From Ensifer sp. BR816 (GTDB lineage: Bacteria; Pseudomonadota; Alphaproteobacteria; Rhizobiales; Rhizobiaceae), in NCBI RefSeq assembly GCF_000378985.1, contig NZ_KB905370.1, forward strand, positions 6,059,520 to 6,123,519: DNA of 64,000 nt, in the 5' to 3' direction. Both the position numbers and the translations under genes were made by a program. Shown piece after piece: positions 1-7,545 of this stretch (position 1 is its first letter; every line of letters begins with the position of its first letter). The notes beneath the pieces were generated by a model. The model did no database searches. It was not told where the DNA came from and worked only from the letters and a program-made list of their open reading frames with translations.

Positions 1-444
1 GCCGGACGTGCCGGAGCGCCGCGCGGTGGTATTGATCGTCGCTTTTGGAATGAAACCGGTGCCCCACGCCTCGTCGTTGTGCGGCGGCCCAATAAGCAGC
101 CGCTGCACGCCGTCGCGCGTCAACTCGTGCGACTCCGAGCCCGCAAGCATCACGATCGGCCTGTCGAACCGCCTGCCCTTCCACCAGGCGGGATAGCGGC
201 CAGTCAGATGCATCGCCGCCTCCGCTGCACCGGCCAGAGTCTTGCCAAGCTGGTTGCCGGCCATGAACAGGCGTTCGCGATAGGCCGCGCCCGCCGCGTG
301 GAAATCCCGCTGCTTCTGATAGGGGCGGTAGTCTGCAAGGATATTGGTTCGCCGCCGACGTTCGAGCTCCGCCAACAGCGTCACCTGCTCTTTCAGCACC
401 GCCGACAGTTCGAACGCGCCGCCGGATGTGCCGGGTGAAGTCAT
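1..444 (-). CDS. Phage terminase large subunit, N-terminal part (cut by window edge)
   Basis: This is the packaging ATPase that cuts concatemeric phage DNA and drives it into proheads. Only the first 148 codons are visible and the frame is still open at base 1. It has a Q-type adenine motif (YRPYQKQRDFH, about residues 39-49) and a Walker A of terminase type (GNQLGKT, residues 63-69), followed by a long hydrophilic ATPase stretch typical of Terminase_6-like proteins. I took the ATG at 444, which has AGGA about 10 bases upstream. The frame stays open upstream to about 600, so an earlier GTG start is possible. The family call rests on motif recognition. Confidence 0.8.
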   Translation of the reverse strand, partial: MTSPGTSGGAFELSAVLKEQVTLLAELERRRRTNILADYRPYQKQRDFHAAGAAYRERLFMAGNQLGKTLAGAAEAAMHLTGRYPAWWKGRRFDRPIVMLAGSESHELTRDGVQRLLIGPPHNDEAWGTGFIPKATINTTARRSGTSG

Positions 445-602
445 CCGTGATGATGTCCTGATTTTCTGGAGAAAGTTGGAGCCCGCGCCGTTTGCCTCGG
501 CAACCGCTCGGCCAAGCACGTCGTCGCTGGACTGCAATTGGATAAGCCTAATAATGACTACGCGCGAATAGCGCGTTCCGCGCCAGACAGGAGGGTGCAA
601 GC

Positions 603-944
603 ATGATAGAAGGTCATTGCCATTGCAGGTCGGTTCGCATCACCGTGCCTGTCCGTCCGGAAACGCTTGGTGATTGCAATTGCTCGCTCTGCAGCAGGCT
701 TGGCGGGCTCTGGGGCTATTACGCCCCGAGCGACGTTACGGTCAGCGATGAAGAAAAGCGCCTCGTCGGCTATGTCCAGGGCGACAAGACGCTTACCATG
801 TTCCATTGCAGCATCTGCGGCTGCATCACCCACTGGTCGCCGATCGGTCGCAACGCGACGAAGATGGGCGTGAACCTGCGAATGTTCGATCGCTCGGTCT
901 GGGAGGATATCCCGCATCGCCTCATCGATGGCGCGAGTTGGTGA
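603..944 (+). CDS. GFA-fold (CENP-V/GFA domain) zinc protein
   Basis: This is a 113-residue protein of the glutathione-dependent formaldehyde-activating fold. The metal-binding cysteines are in the expected three groups: C6/C8 near the N-terminus, C25/C27/C30 in a CNCSLC motif, and C69/C72/C74 in HCSICGC. Family members bind two zinc ions; many small ones have no proven formaldehyde role, so the substrate is unknown. A strong ribosome site (AGGAGGG, about 10 bases before the ATG) fixes the start. It stands alone inside the prophage region, divergent from the terminase, and looks like cargo rather than a phage function. Confidence 0.85.
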   Translation: MIEGHCHCRSVRITVPVRPETLGDCNCSLCSRLGGLWGYYAPSDVTVSDEEKRLVGYVQGDKTLTMFHCSICGCITHWSPIGRNATKMGVNLRMFDRSVWEDIPHRLIDGASW

Positions 945-983
945 AGCCGGCGGGTGCCTCCGATGAGAGGGCCCGCCGCAGCG

Positions 984-1139
984 TCATATCCTGCCCATCA
1001 ACAACAGGATCAACAGCACGACGACGAGTACTCCGAGAAGCCCGGAAGGGCCATAACCCCAGCTGGCCGAGTGGGGCCAGGCCGGTACGGCGCCGATCAG
1101 GAGCAGGATCAAAATAACGAGAAGGACGGTTCCAAGCAT
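984..1139 (-). CDS. DUF3309 small membrane protein
   Basis: This 51-residue protein has two hydrophobic segments (residues 2-18 and 33-49) separated by a turn with the WPHS...WGYGPSG pattern characteristic of DUF3309 proteins of alphaproteobacteria. The function of the family is unknown; such genes are often stress-associated. I chose the internal ATG at 1139 because GGAGG lies directly upstream and the encoded N-terminus (MLGTVLL) matches the usual family start. A longer in-frame start at 1193 adds 18 atypical residues. Confidence 0.85.
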   Translation of the reverse strand: MLGTVLLVILILLLIGAVPAWPHSASWGYGPSGLLGVLVVVLLILLLMGRI

Positions 1140-1480
1140 ATCGCGATCCTCCGCTGCACGATTCACTGCTTTGGCGACAGGATCATGCAGCAATTCAAGT
1201 TACTGCAGCGATTTCCTCGCGTCCGGAAAGACGACGACGCGCTGCAACGGTTCCACACCTTATCGAATGCCGGAAGGTCTCTATTGGTTCCCTTCAACGG
1301 GTCCCGCGTCTCCCACCCGAAATGCGCCAGCAAAGGCGGAAACACTTGAGCAAGCCCGCAGCCTCGTCCGAATTGTGCCGTCGGGAACAGCCAGGAGGCT
1401 CAAAAGGCATTCCTATCGTTTCGTTCTCAGAAATTTGAGAACATGCTAATGTTCTTCCGGTAACACAGGGGGAAATCCAA
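1140..1480. other. Intergenic region without a convincing gene
   Basis: About 340 bases separate the DUF3309 gene from the plus-strand membrane protein gene. Short open frames exist on both strands, but they lack ribosome sites and protein-like composition. The end of the segment carries the overlapping palindromes at 1423-1454. Confidence 0.6.
1423..1454. promoter_or_regulatory. Two overlapping palindromes upstream of the gene at 1481
   Basis: GTTCTCA (1423-1429) pairs with TGAGAAC (1436-1442), and GAACAT (1439-1444) pairs with ATGTTC (1449-1454). The two inverted repeats share GAAC. They lie 27 bases before the start codon at 1481, a typical place for a repressor or activator site. Confidence 0.45.
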
Positions 1481-1882
1481 ATGCCGCGTATTGCAAATCT
1501 TTATTTCAAGACAGCGATTATCTTTTTGATCCTAGGCATCTCGATCGGACTTCATATGTCGATCTCCGGCAACCATGCCGCCACCGGCGCACACGCACAT
1601 GCAAACCTGCTCGGCTGGGTCACGATGGCGATCTTCGGCGGCTATCACGCGCTCAATCCGCAGAAGGCAGCAAGACGCCTGGCCATGGTCCAGTACGCCG
1701 TCTACACCTTCGGCGTCACCGTCTTGATCCCGTCACTCTATCTGATGCTGTCGGGAAATGCCGCGATGGAGCCAATCGTCGCCGCCTCCTCGCTGATCGC
1801 CTTCGCCGGCGTGCTTCTGTTCGCAGTCATTATCTTTTCGAGCAGCGAACAGGTCACGGCCGCCGCGTCTCCCGCGCGCTGA
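1481..1882 (+). CDS. Small His-rich membrane protein with a haem-copper-oxidase-like HAHANLLGW motif
   Basis: This is a 133-residue integral membrane protein with about four hydrophobic helices (residues 8-26, 43-58, 68-90 and 98-122). Histidines 25, 32, 38 and 40 cluster at the end of the first helix, and the string HAHANLLGW resembles the helix-II haem-ligand region of haem-copper oxidase subunit I and NnrS-like proteins. It is far too short to be an oxidase. Relatives in rhizobia are annotated only as membrane proteins. A GGGGGAAA site precedes the ATG. Haem or metal binding is inferred from the histidine pattern only. Confidence 0.7.
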   Translation: MPRIANLYFKTAIIFLILGISIGLHMSISGNHAATGAHAHANLLGWVTMAIFGGYHALNPQKAARRLAMVQYAVYTFGVTVLIPSLYLMLSGNAAMEPIVAASSLIAFAGVLLFAVIIFSSSEQVTAAASPAR

Positions 1883-1898
1883 GCCCCAGGAAAGCCTA

Positions 1899-1921
1899 GC
1901 GCCGCGCGCAAACCGCGGCGC
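1899..1921 (+). terminator. GC-rich hairpin after the membrane protein gene
   Basis: GCGCCGCG (1899-1906) pairs with CGCGGCGC (1914-1921), 17 bases after the stop codon. No T-run follows, so efficiency as a terminator is doubtful. Confidence 0.35.
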
Positions 1922-1965
1922 AGCGCCTAATCATTCCCTCCCGGTCTGAGCGCGGAAGCGAAGCC

Positions 1966-2340
1966 TTACCGGTCTGCTTTGACCAGTCGCTTTGGTCGGC
2001 GCGTTCGGGCTTTCCCCTCGATCAACGGCCGGATGACAGTATCCAGTGCGCGAATCCGCTCGATAAGCTGCTCGTCCGAAAGCCCATCCATGGCATTCGC
2101 GGTTGCGCTCAGATCCTTGGGCGTGATCGCAGCAACGAGCTTCAGGTACGTCTCCGGCTTCTCCTCGCGAATGCGGGCGATCACGCCGGCGCCATGCGCA
2201 GCGAAATCCGCCTGCACAGCATCGAGGAATGCACCCCCGAGCCGGCCACGTCCGTTAGCAGGCTGTTTTGAAGCCAGCCCCTCCGCGACCGCCAAGTCGT
2301 AAGCGGTTTCTGTAGACGGCTCGATTTCATGATCCACCAT
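1966..2340 (-). CDS. Phage-associated hypothetical protein
   Basis: This 124-residue soluble, mostly helical protein contains a central PETYLKLVAAITPKDL segment that I associate with small proteins encoded near terminase genes in rhizobial prophages. The C-terminus is basic (RTRRPKRLVKADR). No catalytic motif is visible. It is read in the same direction as the terminase and lies 1.5 kb upstream of it, which fits a role in packaging or as a terminase-adjacent accessory, but this is only positional inference. Confidence 0.65.
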   Translation of the reverse strand: MVDHEIEPSTETAYDLAVAEGLASKQPANGRGRLGGAFLDAVQADFAAHGAGVIARIREEKPETYLKLVAAITPKDLSATANAMDGLSDEQLIERIRALDTVIRPLIEGKARTRRPKRLVKADR

Positions 2341-2512
2341 TGCGGCCCCCGCTTGCCTTCTTCACCGTCCGCGGCGCCAAAACGCTGGCGCCTAGAGTGC
2401 GTGTAATTCGGCAGATCGCCACCCATAATTGTGCCAGAATCGCGACTCAAATTGAACGGCAAATGACCCGCACACGCTCTTCAACCGAGCCTTTCGACGT
2501 CGACAGGTAAAC

Positions 2513-2944
2513 ATGCGCCAAATCTTTGCAGCCGCCATTTTCATCGCCGCTTCGACCGCCTGCGCCTTCGCGGGTCAATCCGGCAATCCACGCTATTTCG
2601 TCAAGGCCTGGCTGCAAAAGGCGGACAGAACCTTTGAGCACACGACCAGTTGGTGCGATGACAAATATCGCTGTTTCATTCCGATCGCCGAGCACATGAT
2701 CGAGTTGCGTGACCTGTCGGATCCCAGCTATTCGCTCAGCTTTCGCTTCGATCCCTCGGAGGACGGGCCCTGCTGCGTCTTCCGCAACGGCTTCTCCGAC
2801 GTGCGTCTTGAGAGAGGATACCCTCGCGTTGCCCCTCTTTACTACCGACCCGAGATATGGGGCGGCAAAGGCGTAACCCCCTTCGGCAAGTTGGTCATCG
2901 TGGTTGAGGATCTGTGTAAGCCCGGACCGGGCGCATGCAGGTAA
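2513..2944 (+). CDS. Secreted hypothetical protein
   Basis: This 143-residue protein has a clear signal peptide (residues 1-20, cleavage after CAFA). The mature part carries five cysteines (WCDDKYRC, the CC pair in GPCCVF and one in EDLCKPG, plus the near-terminal one), suggesting disulfides in the periplasm or outside the cell. AGGTAAAC lies before the ATG. I do not recognise the family. It sits alone on the plus strand within the prophage region. Confidence 0.65.
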   Translation: MRQIFAAAIFIAASTACAFAGQSGNPRYFVKAWLQKADRTFEHTTSWCDDKYRCFIPIAEHMIELRDLSDPSYSLSFRFDPSEDGPCCVFRNGFSDVRLERGYPRVAPLYYRPEIWGGKGVTPFGKLVIVVEDLCKPGPGACR

Positions 2945-3913
2945 AGACCAGTTAGTGTCCCAAAAGAGATGTATCGGCGTTCGTCTGTCAATGCGACTTC
3001 AACATGTTGGAGCCGCGGCGCGACCACACATGTACCCCACCAGGGCCGGCGTCTGAGTCCGATGCGCTATTCACTCTACCCCAAGAACCACGCAGTCTGT
3101 CCGGCCGGCGATGCTGCCATAGCTCGCGTGCAGCATGCATCGAACGAGCCACGTCGTGTTGCTCCGAACCGCCAGGCGGATTCGGGGGTCGACGTGGAGG
3201 CGCACCGCCGGCCGTATACGGCGCCGCGGCGTCTAGACTAGAGACGCGCCGGTCACCGAAGCACTGATCGAAGAAACTGCGCAGGGGGTGGACTGCTGCC
3301 CATTGCCGGGTCGAAGTGCCGGCACCTGTTGGCGATTGAGGATAAAATTCCTATCGCTGATTTATGGAATAACCCGGCGGCGTCGATCGCGCAAGTGCCG
3401 GAACAGCGGAAAGACACCCCTTCGCCTCTTAGCCACAGAAAATGTGCGGGGACCCGGCGCGACCACGGTCTCGAACCGTTCGTTGCCTTCTTAGGCACGT
3501 CCCGACGATGGTGCACGGAAAACCTGGCATTAAGTACTATTATACAAACGTATATTACAAACTACTTGCATAATACTTTGGGCTCTGTTTCAATCCTCCT
3601 AGTGCTGATGCACAAGGGCTGGGCCTAGGTCTTTAGAAGAACGCTTCAAATTGCATGCCGCCATCAAACGCTCCGGCTTCGCACCATTTGGGGATACCGG
3701 ACCAATGCTCGCTGAGGACGAGCCGTACTATCATTTGAGTGCCGAGCTGTCAGCGCCACGCGTGAAAACTGACGGCCTTATTTAAGCAGACTGACAATAA
3801 GCGGTGCGATCCGCAGCCATTTTAGAACCTAACCATATTGCCCGCGTCCCGGCCGCGCCGGGAACCAGCAAGGCCCCCAATGCATTGCCTTCGCGGGAGA
3901 AGGAGTCATTCAC
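2945..3913. other. Gene-poor stretch inside the prophage region
   Basis: Nearly 1 kb has no gene I can support. Open frames here have shadow-like composition. Bases 3530-3600 are unusually AT-rich compared with the flanks. A short coding relic may lie at about 3636-3785 (separate entry). Confidence 0.55.
3636..3785 (+). pseudogene. Possible C-terminal gene fragment of unknown family
   Basis: One frame ending in TAA at 3783-3785 gives about 50 residues of ordinary protein-like composition (RFKLHAAIKRSGFAPF, then PYYHLSAELSAP). The frame is interrupted by stops just upstream and has no good start or ribosome site. It looks like the tail of a decayed gene. I cannot name the family, and chance is not excluded. 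Confidence 0.25.
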
Positions 3914-4108
3914 ATGCGGAACCATTGGATCTATGTCGCGGTCGGATTTATCGCCGGCGCTGCATTGTTTCTCTCCACGACCTGGCAGCGCACGCCGCCA
4001 GCCGAACAACTCACTCTGAAGCTTGAAAAGACCAGCCGCCTGCAAGCCCCCGCCATCCAGACGTCTTTCGTTATGGAGCGCTTCGGCCCGGCCAGGACAA
4101 TAGAATAG
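3914..4108 (+). CDS. Small single-pass membrane protein
   Basis: This 64-residue protein has one strong hydrophobic segment (about residues 5-22) and a polar C-terminal tail. A good AAGGAG site lies 9 bases before the ATG, which is the main support for translation. It could be an anchored or uncleaved exported peptide. I do not recognise a family. Confidence 0.55.
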   Translation: MRNHWIYVAVGFIAGAALFLSTTWQRTPPAEQLTLKLEKTSRLQAPAIQTSFVMERFGPARTIE

Positions 4109-4318
4109 CAACCACGACATCTCGCTCGACCTCTCGCCCTTGCCTTTCGACAACGGATGCGCAAGGTACTCGCGCCGAGCCACCTGGCCGGCACTATGGC
4201 GCCGTGCGTGTCTTCTTCGGACGCACACGGTCGCTGTAGCACTTTGATTCCCTGCCTGTTTTATTCTTGAATCGACCCGATTGAAGGAAACGCGCAGTAG
4301 ACGCGAGGGAGCGCTGCC

Positions 4319-4498
4319 TTGAGTTCTGACAAGAAGCCCGCTGCGACGATCAGGGTCGAGAAGCGAATGAACGGCCGTTGGGCCTACGTGCTTGCCTATC
4401 GCGGGGTGACCTATCCCGCCCAGGGTGAGTTTGGTAGCCAGCTTCAGGCGCAAGCTGCAGCCCACGCCGCGAAGAAACTGCTCGAGAGACAGGGCTGA
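4319..4498 (+). CDS. Small hypothetical protein with TTG start
   Basis: This 59-residue, basic, soluble protein runs from a TTG at 4319 to TGA at 4496-4498. The TTG is preceded by GAGGGAG at the right spacing. An in-frame ATG at 4367 (MNGRWAYV) is the alternative start. The sequence has a balanced alpha/beta composition (RWAYVLAYRGVTYPAQG, then an Ala-rich helix), unlike shadow frames. Function unknown. Confidence 0.55.
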   Translation: MSSDKKPAATIRVEKRMNGRWAYVLAYRGVTYPAQGEFGSQLQAQAAAHAAKKLLERQG

Positions 4499-4525
4499 GG
4501 CACAGCCGGGCTCCTGCTGCGCACC

Positions 4526-4924
4526 TCAGTCGTAGGGCGAATTGCACTGGCGGCGCCGGCCGTTGAACGGCTGAAAGCTGTTGTCGTCCGGACGGTAAGA
4601 AGCGTAGCGCTCGATACACCAGCGCAGATGGGCGTTCAAGTCGAGGCGGATCTCGCGGCGTGGTCGAATGCGTGTCCCGGCTGCCCCGGGCAGAGGCCCG
4701 CCCACCGTGGCCCCTGGGCCAATGCCGATGTCGGGCCTTTGTGCTTGATAGCGCGTGCCATAGCTTGGATAGCGCGGCAGCACGAAGTCCCTGTATTGTC
4801 GCTCGACGAAGAGTTCGTGCTTGGAGGGCCCACCGCAAACGCCGATACATGTCTGAGCAGCCGTCGGCGGAGCACCTGCCACGGCACTCACAAATGCCAA
4901 AGCGATAATTGATGGTGTTTTCAC
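4526..4924 (-). CDS. BA14K-family exported protein
   Basis: The C-terminal 35 residues carry the BA14K signature, with HLRWC, then RYASYRPDDNSFQPF, then CNSPY. BA14K proteins were first described as a Brucella immunogen with lectin-like activity and occur widely in Rhizobiales as exported envelope proteins. I chose the GTG at 4924 because it puts a signal peptide (residues 1-23, ending PTAAQ) at the N-terminus; the frame stays open to a GTG at 4984. Length 132 residues. A second BA14K gene lies 189 bases upstream in the same direction. Confidence 0.8.
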   Translation of the reverse strand: MKTPSIIALAFVSAVAGAPPTAAQTCIGVCGGPSKHELFVERQYRDFVLPRYPSYGTRYQAQRPDIGIGPGATVGGPLPGAAGTRIRPRREIRLDLNAHLRWCIERYASYRPDDNSFQPFNGRRRQCNSPYD

Positions 4925-5113
4925 TATCGCCGACTTCTCTCGTAAAGCCCTGTCATGTGCCTCAGAGGCGCTGCGCCGGAGCACGCACCCCCGACACGCA
5001 TTCTAGCAGAATGTTCCCGGCATTGTGTCCATTTCCGTTCAGCGGCGCCAACAGACCTGTCCTGCCCGCCTCTCGGGCGGACAGCGACAGTCAGGGGAAA
5101 CTCGGTCATACGC

Positions 5114-5602
5114 TCACAGATAGGGTGAAACGCAGATCCGGCGCGGACCATAATAGGGCTGGAACGTGTTGTCGTAGGCCCGATAAGACCGATAGCGCGA
5201 ATAGCACCAACGGGTGTGGGGATCGCTGCCTGCATATCGTGGCGCTGAATAGTATCGCGGCTGCGCGAGCAGTCCGCCTATGATTGCTCCGGCAGCAAGA
5301 CCGCCGAACACCGCGCCGATATCGTCGTCGTCATCATCATAGTGTCGGTAGTGATGGCGCCGGTACCCGTTCCGATAGTAGCGGTTGCTATAATGTCCGC
5401 GCCGATAATCGCGCCCGCGAAAACAAGGATATCGGCACCGGCCGCCTTTGAATTCTTCACCCCGCTCGTAGGAAAACTGCACCCGCTGAACATCGGCAGC
5501 TTCTGACTTTATCGTCGGCATGATGGGAAACGCCCCTGCGGGCGGTGGAACGCTGCTCATCGCCGTCGCCAGCGACAGGGCAATGACTGCTAGCCTCTTC
5601 AT
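5114..5602 (-). CDS. BA14K-family exported protein with Tyr/Arg- and Asp-rich linker
   Basis: This 162-residue protein has a signal peptide (residues 1-24, ending AGA), a Tyr/Arg/His-rich stretch with a run of six Asp, a Gly/Ala-rich hydrophobic segment ([17 protein letters not shown], as in glycine-zipper BA14K proteins), and a C-terminal BA14K motif ([20 protein letters not shown], then ICVSPYL). The ATG at 5602 has AAAGG/GAAGG upstream; a GTG 9 bases earlier is possible. It is probably envelope-located. It is not alignable throughout with the neighbouring BA14K gene but shares the C-terminal module. Confidence 0.8.
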   Translation of the reverse strand: MKRLAVIALSLATAMSSVPPPAGAFPIMPTIKSEAADVQRVQFSYERGEEFKGGRCRYPCFRGRDYRRGHYSNRYYRNGYRRHHYRHYDDDDDDIGAVFGGLAAGAIIGGLLAQPRYYSAPRYAGSDPHTRWCYSRYRSYRAYDNTFQPYYGPRRICVSPYL

Positions 5603-5946
5603 CGCCTTCACCTTTCATAGGATCTTTCATCCCTTCGTAAGAGAGAATGGCTGAATTCCGCTTTTGTGCCGGTGCGTAGAGAACAATCACGAAGTGTTGA
5701 TCGCTCCGATCGCCGTTGACGGATGCCGGCCGCCGCAACCAGGCAGAATGGCATTGGAAATGCCTGCAGACGGAGAAATCCGTGCAGGGCCAGTATCGCC
5801 TCGAACGCGTTGCCTCCGGCCGCGTCCCCGGACTCACGCCGCCGATCGCGACGCTCCCGCATTTCCGCAAAAGTCGGCCTTCGCGGCACCGAAAAGTCGT
5901 CACAAAGTCTTTCGCTGCTGGCCCCGCGCATGATAGGATATTATTC
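5603..5946. other. Intergenic, no supported gene
   Basis: There are 344 bases between the BA14K gene and the phage-type gene upstream. One minus-strand frame (5608-5931) is open for 107 codons but has no ribosome site and biased Arg/Ala/Ser composition. I see no clear regulatory palindrome. Confidence 0.5.
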
Positions 5947-6567
5947 CTATTTCGAAACAAACGAATACGCTCCCTCCCCGTGTTCGCGCAAGCCCTTTTC
6001 GAAGACGAGGGCATTCAATCCCCGCTTTAGCCACAGCAATTGTGCCTCCGGCATCATGCGCAGGCCTTCATAGTCCATCACGCAGACATTGAAGACGGTC
6101 GTCTTGACCTGCCGCCCCTCGTCGCACCCGAGCAACACGCCTTCGAGCCGCATCATTCTATCTGTGGCCCGCTTGATCTGACGATGGCGCTCCTCGTTCG
6201 TTTCGGGGGCATGTCCCTGCACCCGATCGATCGCTTGGGCGCGGACGCTTGGAAAAGGGATGCCGGTCAGGTGATAGTATCGCGCCATCGCCCTCGCATA
6301 GTCATCGCCCGCCTCCCGCTGCGCTTCCGTGATCCGCCCGTCGAGGAACAGGCGTCCCAGCGTGTAGCCGGCAAAGCTGCTGCTCGTTTCGAGCCCGTGC
6401 ATGCGCTTCCGCGCCGCAAGCGCCACCGCCATTGCCTCCTTCTCGCTCTCCCGCTTTGACCAGTCGGGCTTGATCTTGCCGCAGGCGAAGCGTTCGGCGT
6501 CGGCTTTGCGCGGACGCCCAAGTTGCGCCTTGCGCTTTGCGCGAAGTTTCTGAGCCTTGCTCATCAT
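5947..6567 (-). CDS. Phage-associated basic protein with AT-hook-like motif
   Basis: This 206-residue protein has a very basic N-terminus (KLRAKRKAQLGRPRK) containing a GRP core like an AT-hook (residues 17-19). A helical body follows, with KRMHG, RDDYARAM-like and MARYYHL segments. I associate this type with prophage early or middle regions of rhizobia, but its function is unknown. DNA binding is inferred from the N-terminus. The start ATG at 6567 follows AAAGGAAAAA; ATG at 6564 is equally usable. It is likely in one operon with the DnaA-like gene upstream (132-base gap). Confidence 0.7.
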   Translation of the reverse strand: MMSKAQKLRAKRKAQLGRPRKADAERFACGKIKPDWSKRESEKEAMAVALAARKRMHGLETSSSFAGYTLGRLFLDGRITEAQREAGDDYARAMARYYHLTGIPFPSVRAQAIDRVQGHAPETNEERHRQIKRATDRMMRLEGVLLGCDEGRQVKTTVFNVCVMDYEGLRMMPEAQLLWLKRGLNALVFEKGLREHGEGAYSFVSK

Positions 6568-6699
6568 GTGTTTTTCCTTTCGATATCGGAACGAGAAAAA
6601 TGGGCAGCCGATTTCTGTCCTCGCGGACGGCCTCGGCACGGGCCGGCGGCGTGTCAGCCTGGGATATGGGAAATCGAAACTCTGTTAAGGGGACACGGA

Positions 6700-7200
6700 C
6701 TAGGGAGCCGAGCCTTTCACCGCCGCGAGTACCGTCGTATGATCGCGATGAAAGATGCGGCCGATCCGCGGCAGCGACAAATCCTTGCGTTTCTCATACA
6801 CCGCGCGCATGCAGGCGTGCCGGGGCTTCACCAGCCGGCGATCGCGCCGCACGCTGATAATGTCCGCCCATGTCACCCCTGGGAAATCCACAAGGACGGC
6901 GGCAACGATCGCCTCGATCGACGATCGCTCGTCATTCGCTTCGGCGTCGCTGTCATCCGCAAGCGTGCCGGAAAGCAGCATTTGAGCCTGCGCAAGCAGT
7001 CGTGCTTCCGCGTCGGCCAAATCCTCCTCCAATGCAGCGATTCGCCGTGTTTTTGCGGCATTCTCCGTGGCGAGTTCAACCACCTGCGTTTCGAGTTCGG
7101 CTATCGCAGCCGATCGGCTGGGCACTCCCGTAGCGCCAACCAGTCGCTCGCGCACCGCGAGATAATGCCGGTGTTGCCTTGCGAGTTGCGAGTTCGTCAT
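6700..7200 (-). CDS. Phage protein: coiled coil plus DnaA domain-IV-like DNA-binding module
   Basis: The C-terminal part (about residues 94-165) matches DnaA domain IV: IISVRRDRRLVKPRHACMRA, then a helix and the signature SLPRIGRIFHRDHTTVLAAV. In DnaA this module reads the 9-mer DnaA box. Residues 31-75 form a predicted coiled coil rich in Glu/Ala/Leu. There is no AAA+ ATPase domain, so it cannot act as a normal initiator. It may bind DnaA boxes to compete with host DnaA or mark a phage origin; this is inference. GAGGAGG precedes the ATG. It lies between the 43-residue gene and the AT-hook gene. Confidence 0.8.
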   Translation of the reverse strand: MTNSQLARQHRHYLAVRERLVGATGVPSRSAAIAELETQVVELATENAAKTRRIAALEEDLADAEARLLAQAQMLLSGTLADDSDAEANDERSSIEAIVAAVLVDFPGVTWADIISVRRDRRLVKPRHACMRAVYEKRKDLSLPRIGRIFHRDHTTVLAAVKGSAP

Positions 7201-7215
7201 GCGTTTCCTCCTCTA

Positions 7216-7319
7216 ATGCATTTCGCCCAAAAATGTGCAGCGGTTTTGGGATAACGACATGCACAAAAACAAAGACCTAAAGCGCGCCGCGTGAAGTCGC
7301 TTGAACGCGGCGCGCTTTA
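7216..7319. repeat. RIME-like intergenic palindromic element, copy A1
   Basis: The element starts ATGCATTTCGCCC and contains arms CCCAAAA and TTTTGGG around a core TGTGCAGCG, ending near ACGACATGCA. A second perfect hairpin follows: AAAGCGCGCCGCGT pairs with ACGCGGCGCGCTTT (7279-7319). A similar element occurs at 33225-33330, so this is a dispersed family resembling the rhizobial intergenic mosaic elements. Here it lies between two phage genes. Confidence 0.7.
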
Positions 7320-7448
7320 GCGTCCCGACCACCCGCAGGCGGCAAATGCTGCGCTCGAAGGTCGGTCGCTCCGGGACGCCCCACGATGCTCGATGGCGCG
7401 CTGGGCAATCGCGTCCTCCCCCTCGGAGATCGGATATGGGTTGTTCAT
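7317..7448 (-). CDS. Small phage early protein (43 aa)
   Basis: This is a short, hydrophilic 43-residue protein (starts MNNPYPISEGEDAIAQRAIE), the first gene leftward from the repressor operator. AAAGGAG lies 11 bases before the ATG. Its position opposite the repressor is where Cro or early regulatory peptides are encoded in lambdoid-type switches, but no helix-turn-helix is evident. Its stop codon falls in the end of the palindromic repeat A1, so the last codons may derive from repeat insertion. Confidence 0.55.
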   Translation of the reverse strand: MNNPYPISEGEDAIAQRAIEHRGASRSDRPSSAAFAACGWSGR

Positions 7449-7492
7449 AGGCGCTCGGCTCCTTTGTCTGGCAAACACTCAATGACATCATA

Positions 7493-7538
7493 CATGTTGC
7501 CATGTCAACATGATTTGTGTTATTCATGTTGCTATGTC
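7493..7538. promoter_or_regulatory. Operator region between the repressor and the leftward early gene
   Basis: CATGTTG (7493-7499) and CAACATG (7506-7512) form a 20-base palindrome. The 14-base unit CATGTTGCCATGTC recurs with one mismatch at 7525-7538, 32 bases away (three helical turns). This arrangement fits cooperative repressor binding and control of divergent promoters. Confidence 0.65.
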
Positions 7539-7545
7539 CCATGTC

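Noticed and set aside
5608-5931. 107-codon minus-strand frame upstream of the BA14K gene
   Set aside because: No ribosome site, Arg/Ser-biased composition, and overlap with the BA14K promoter.
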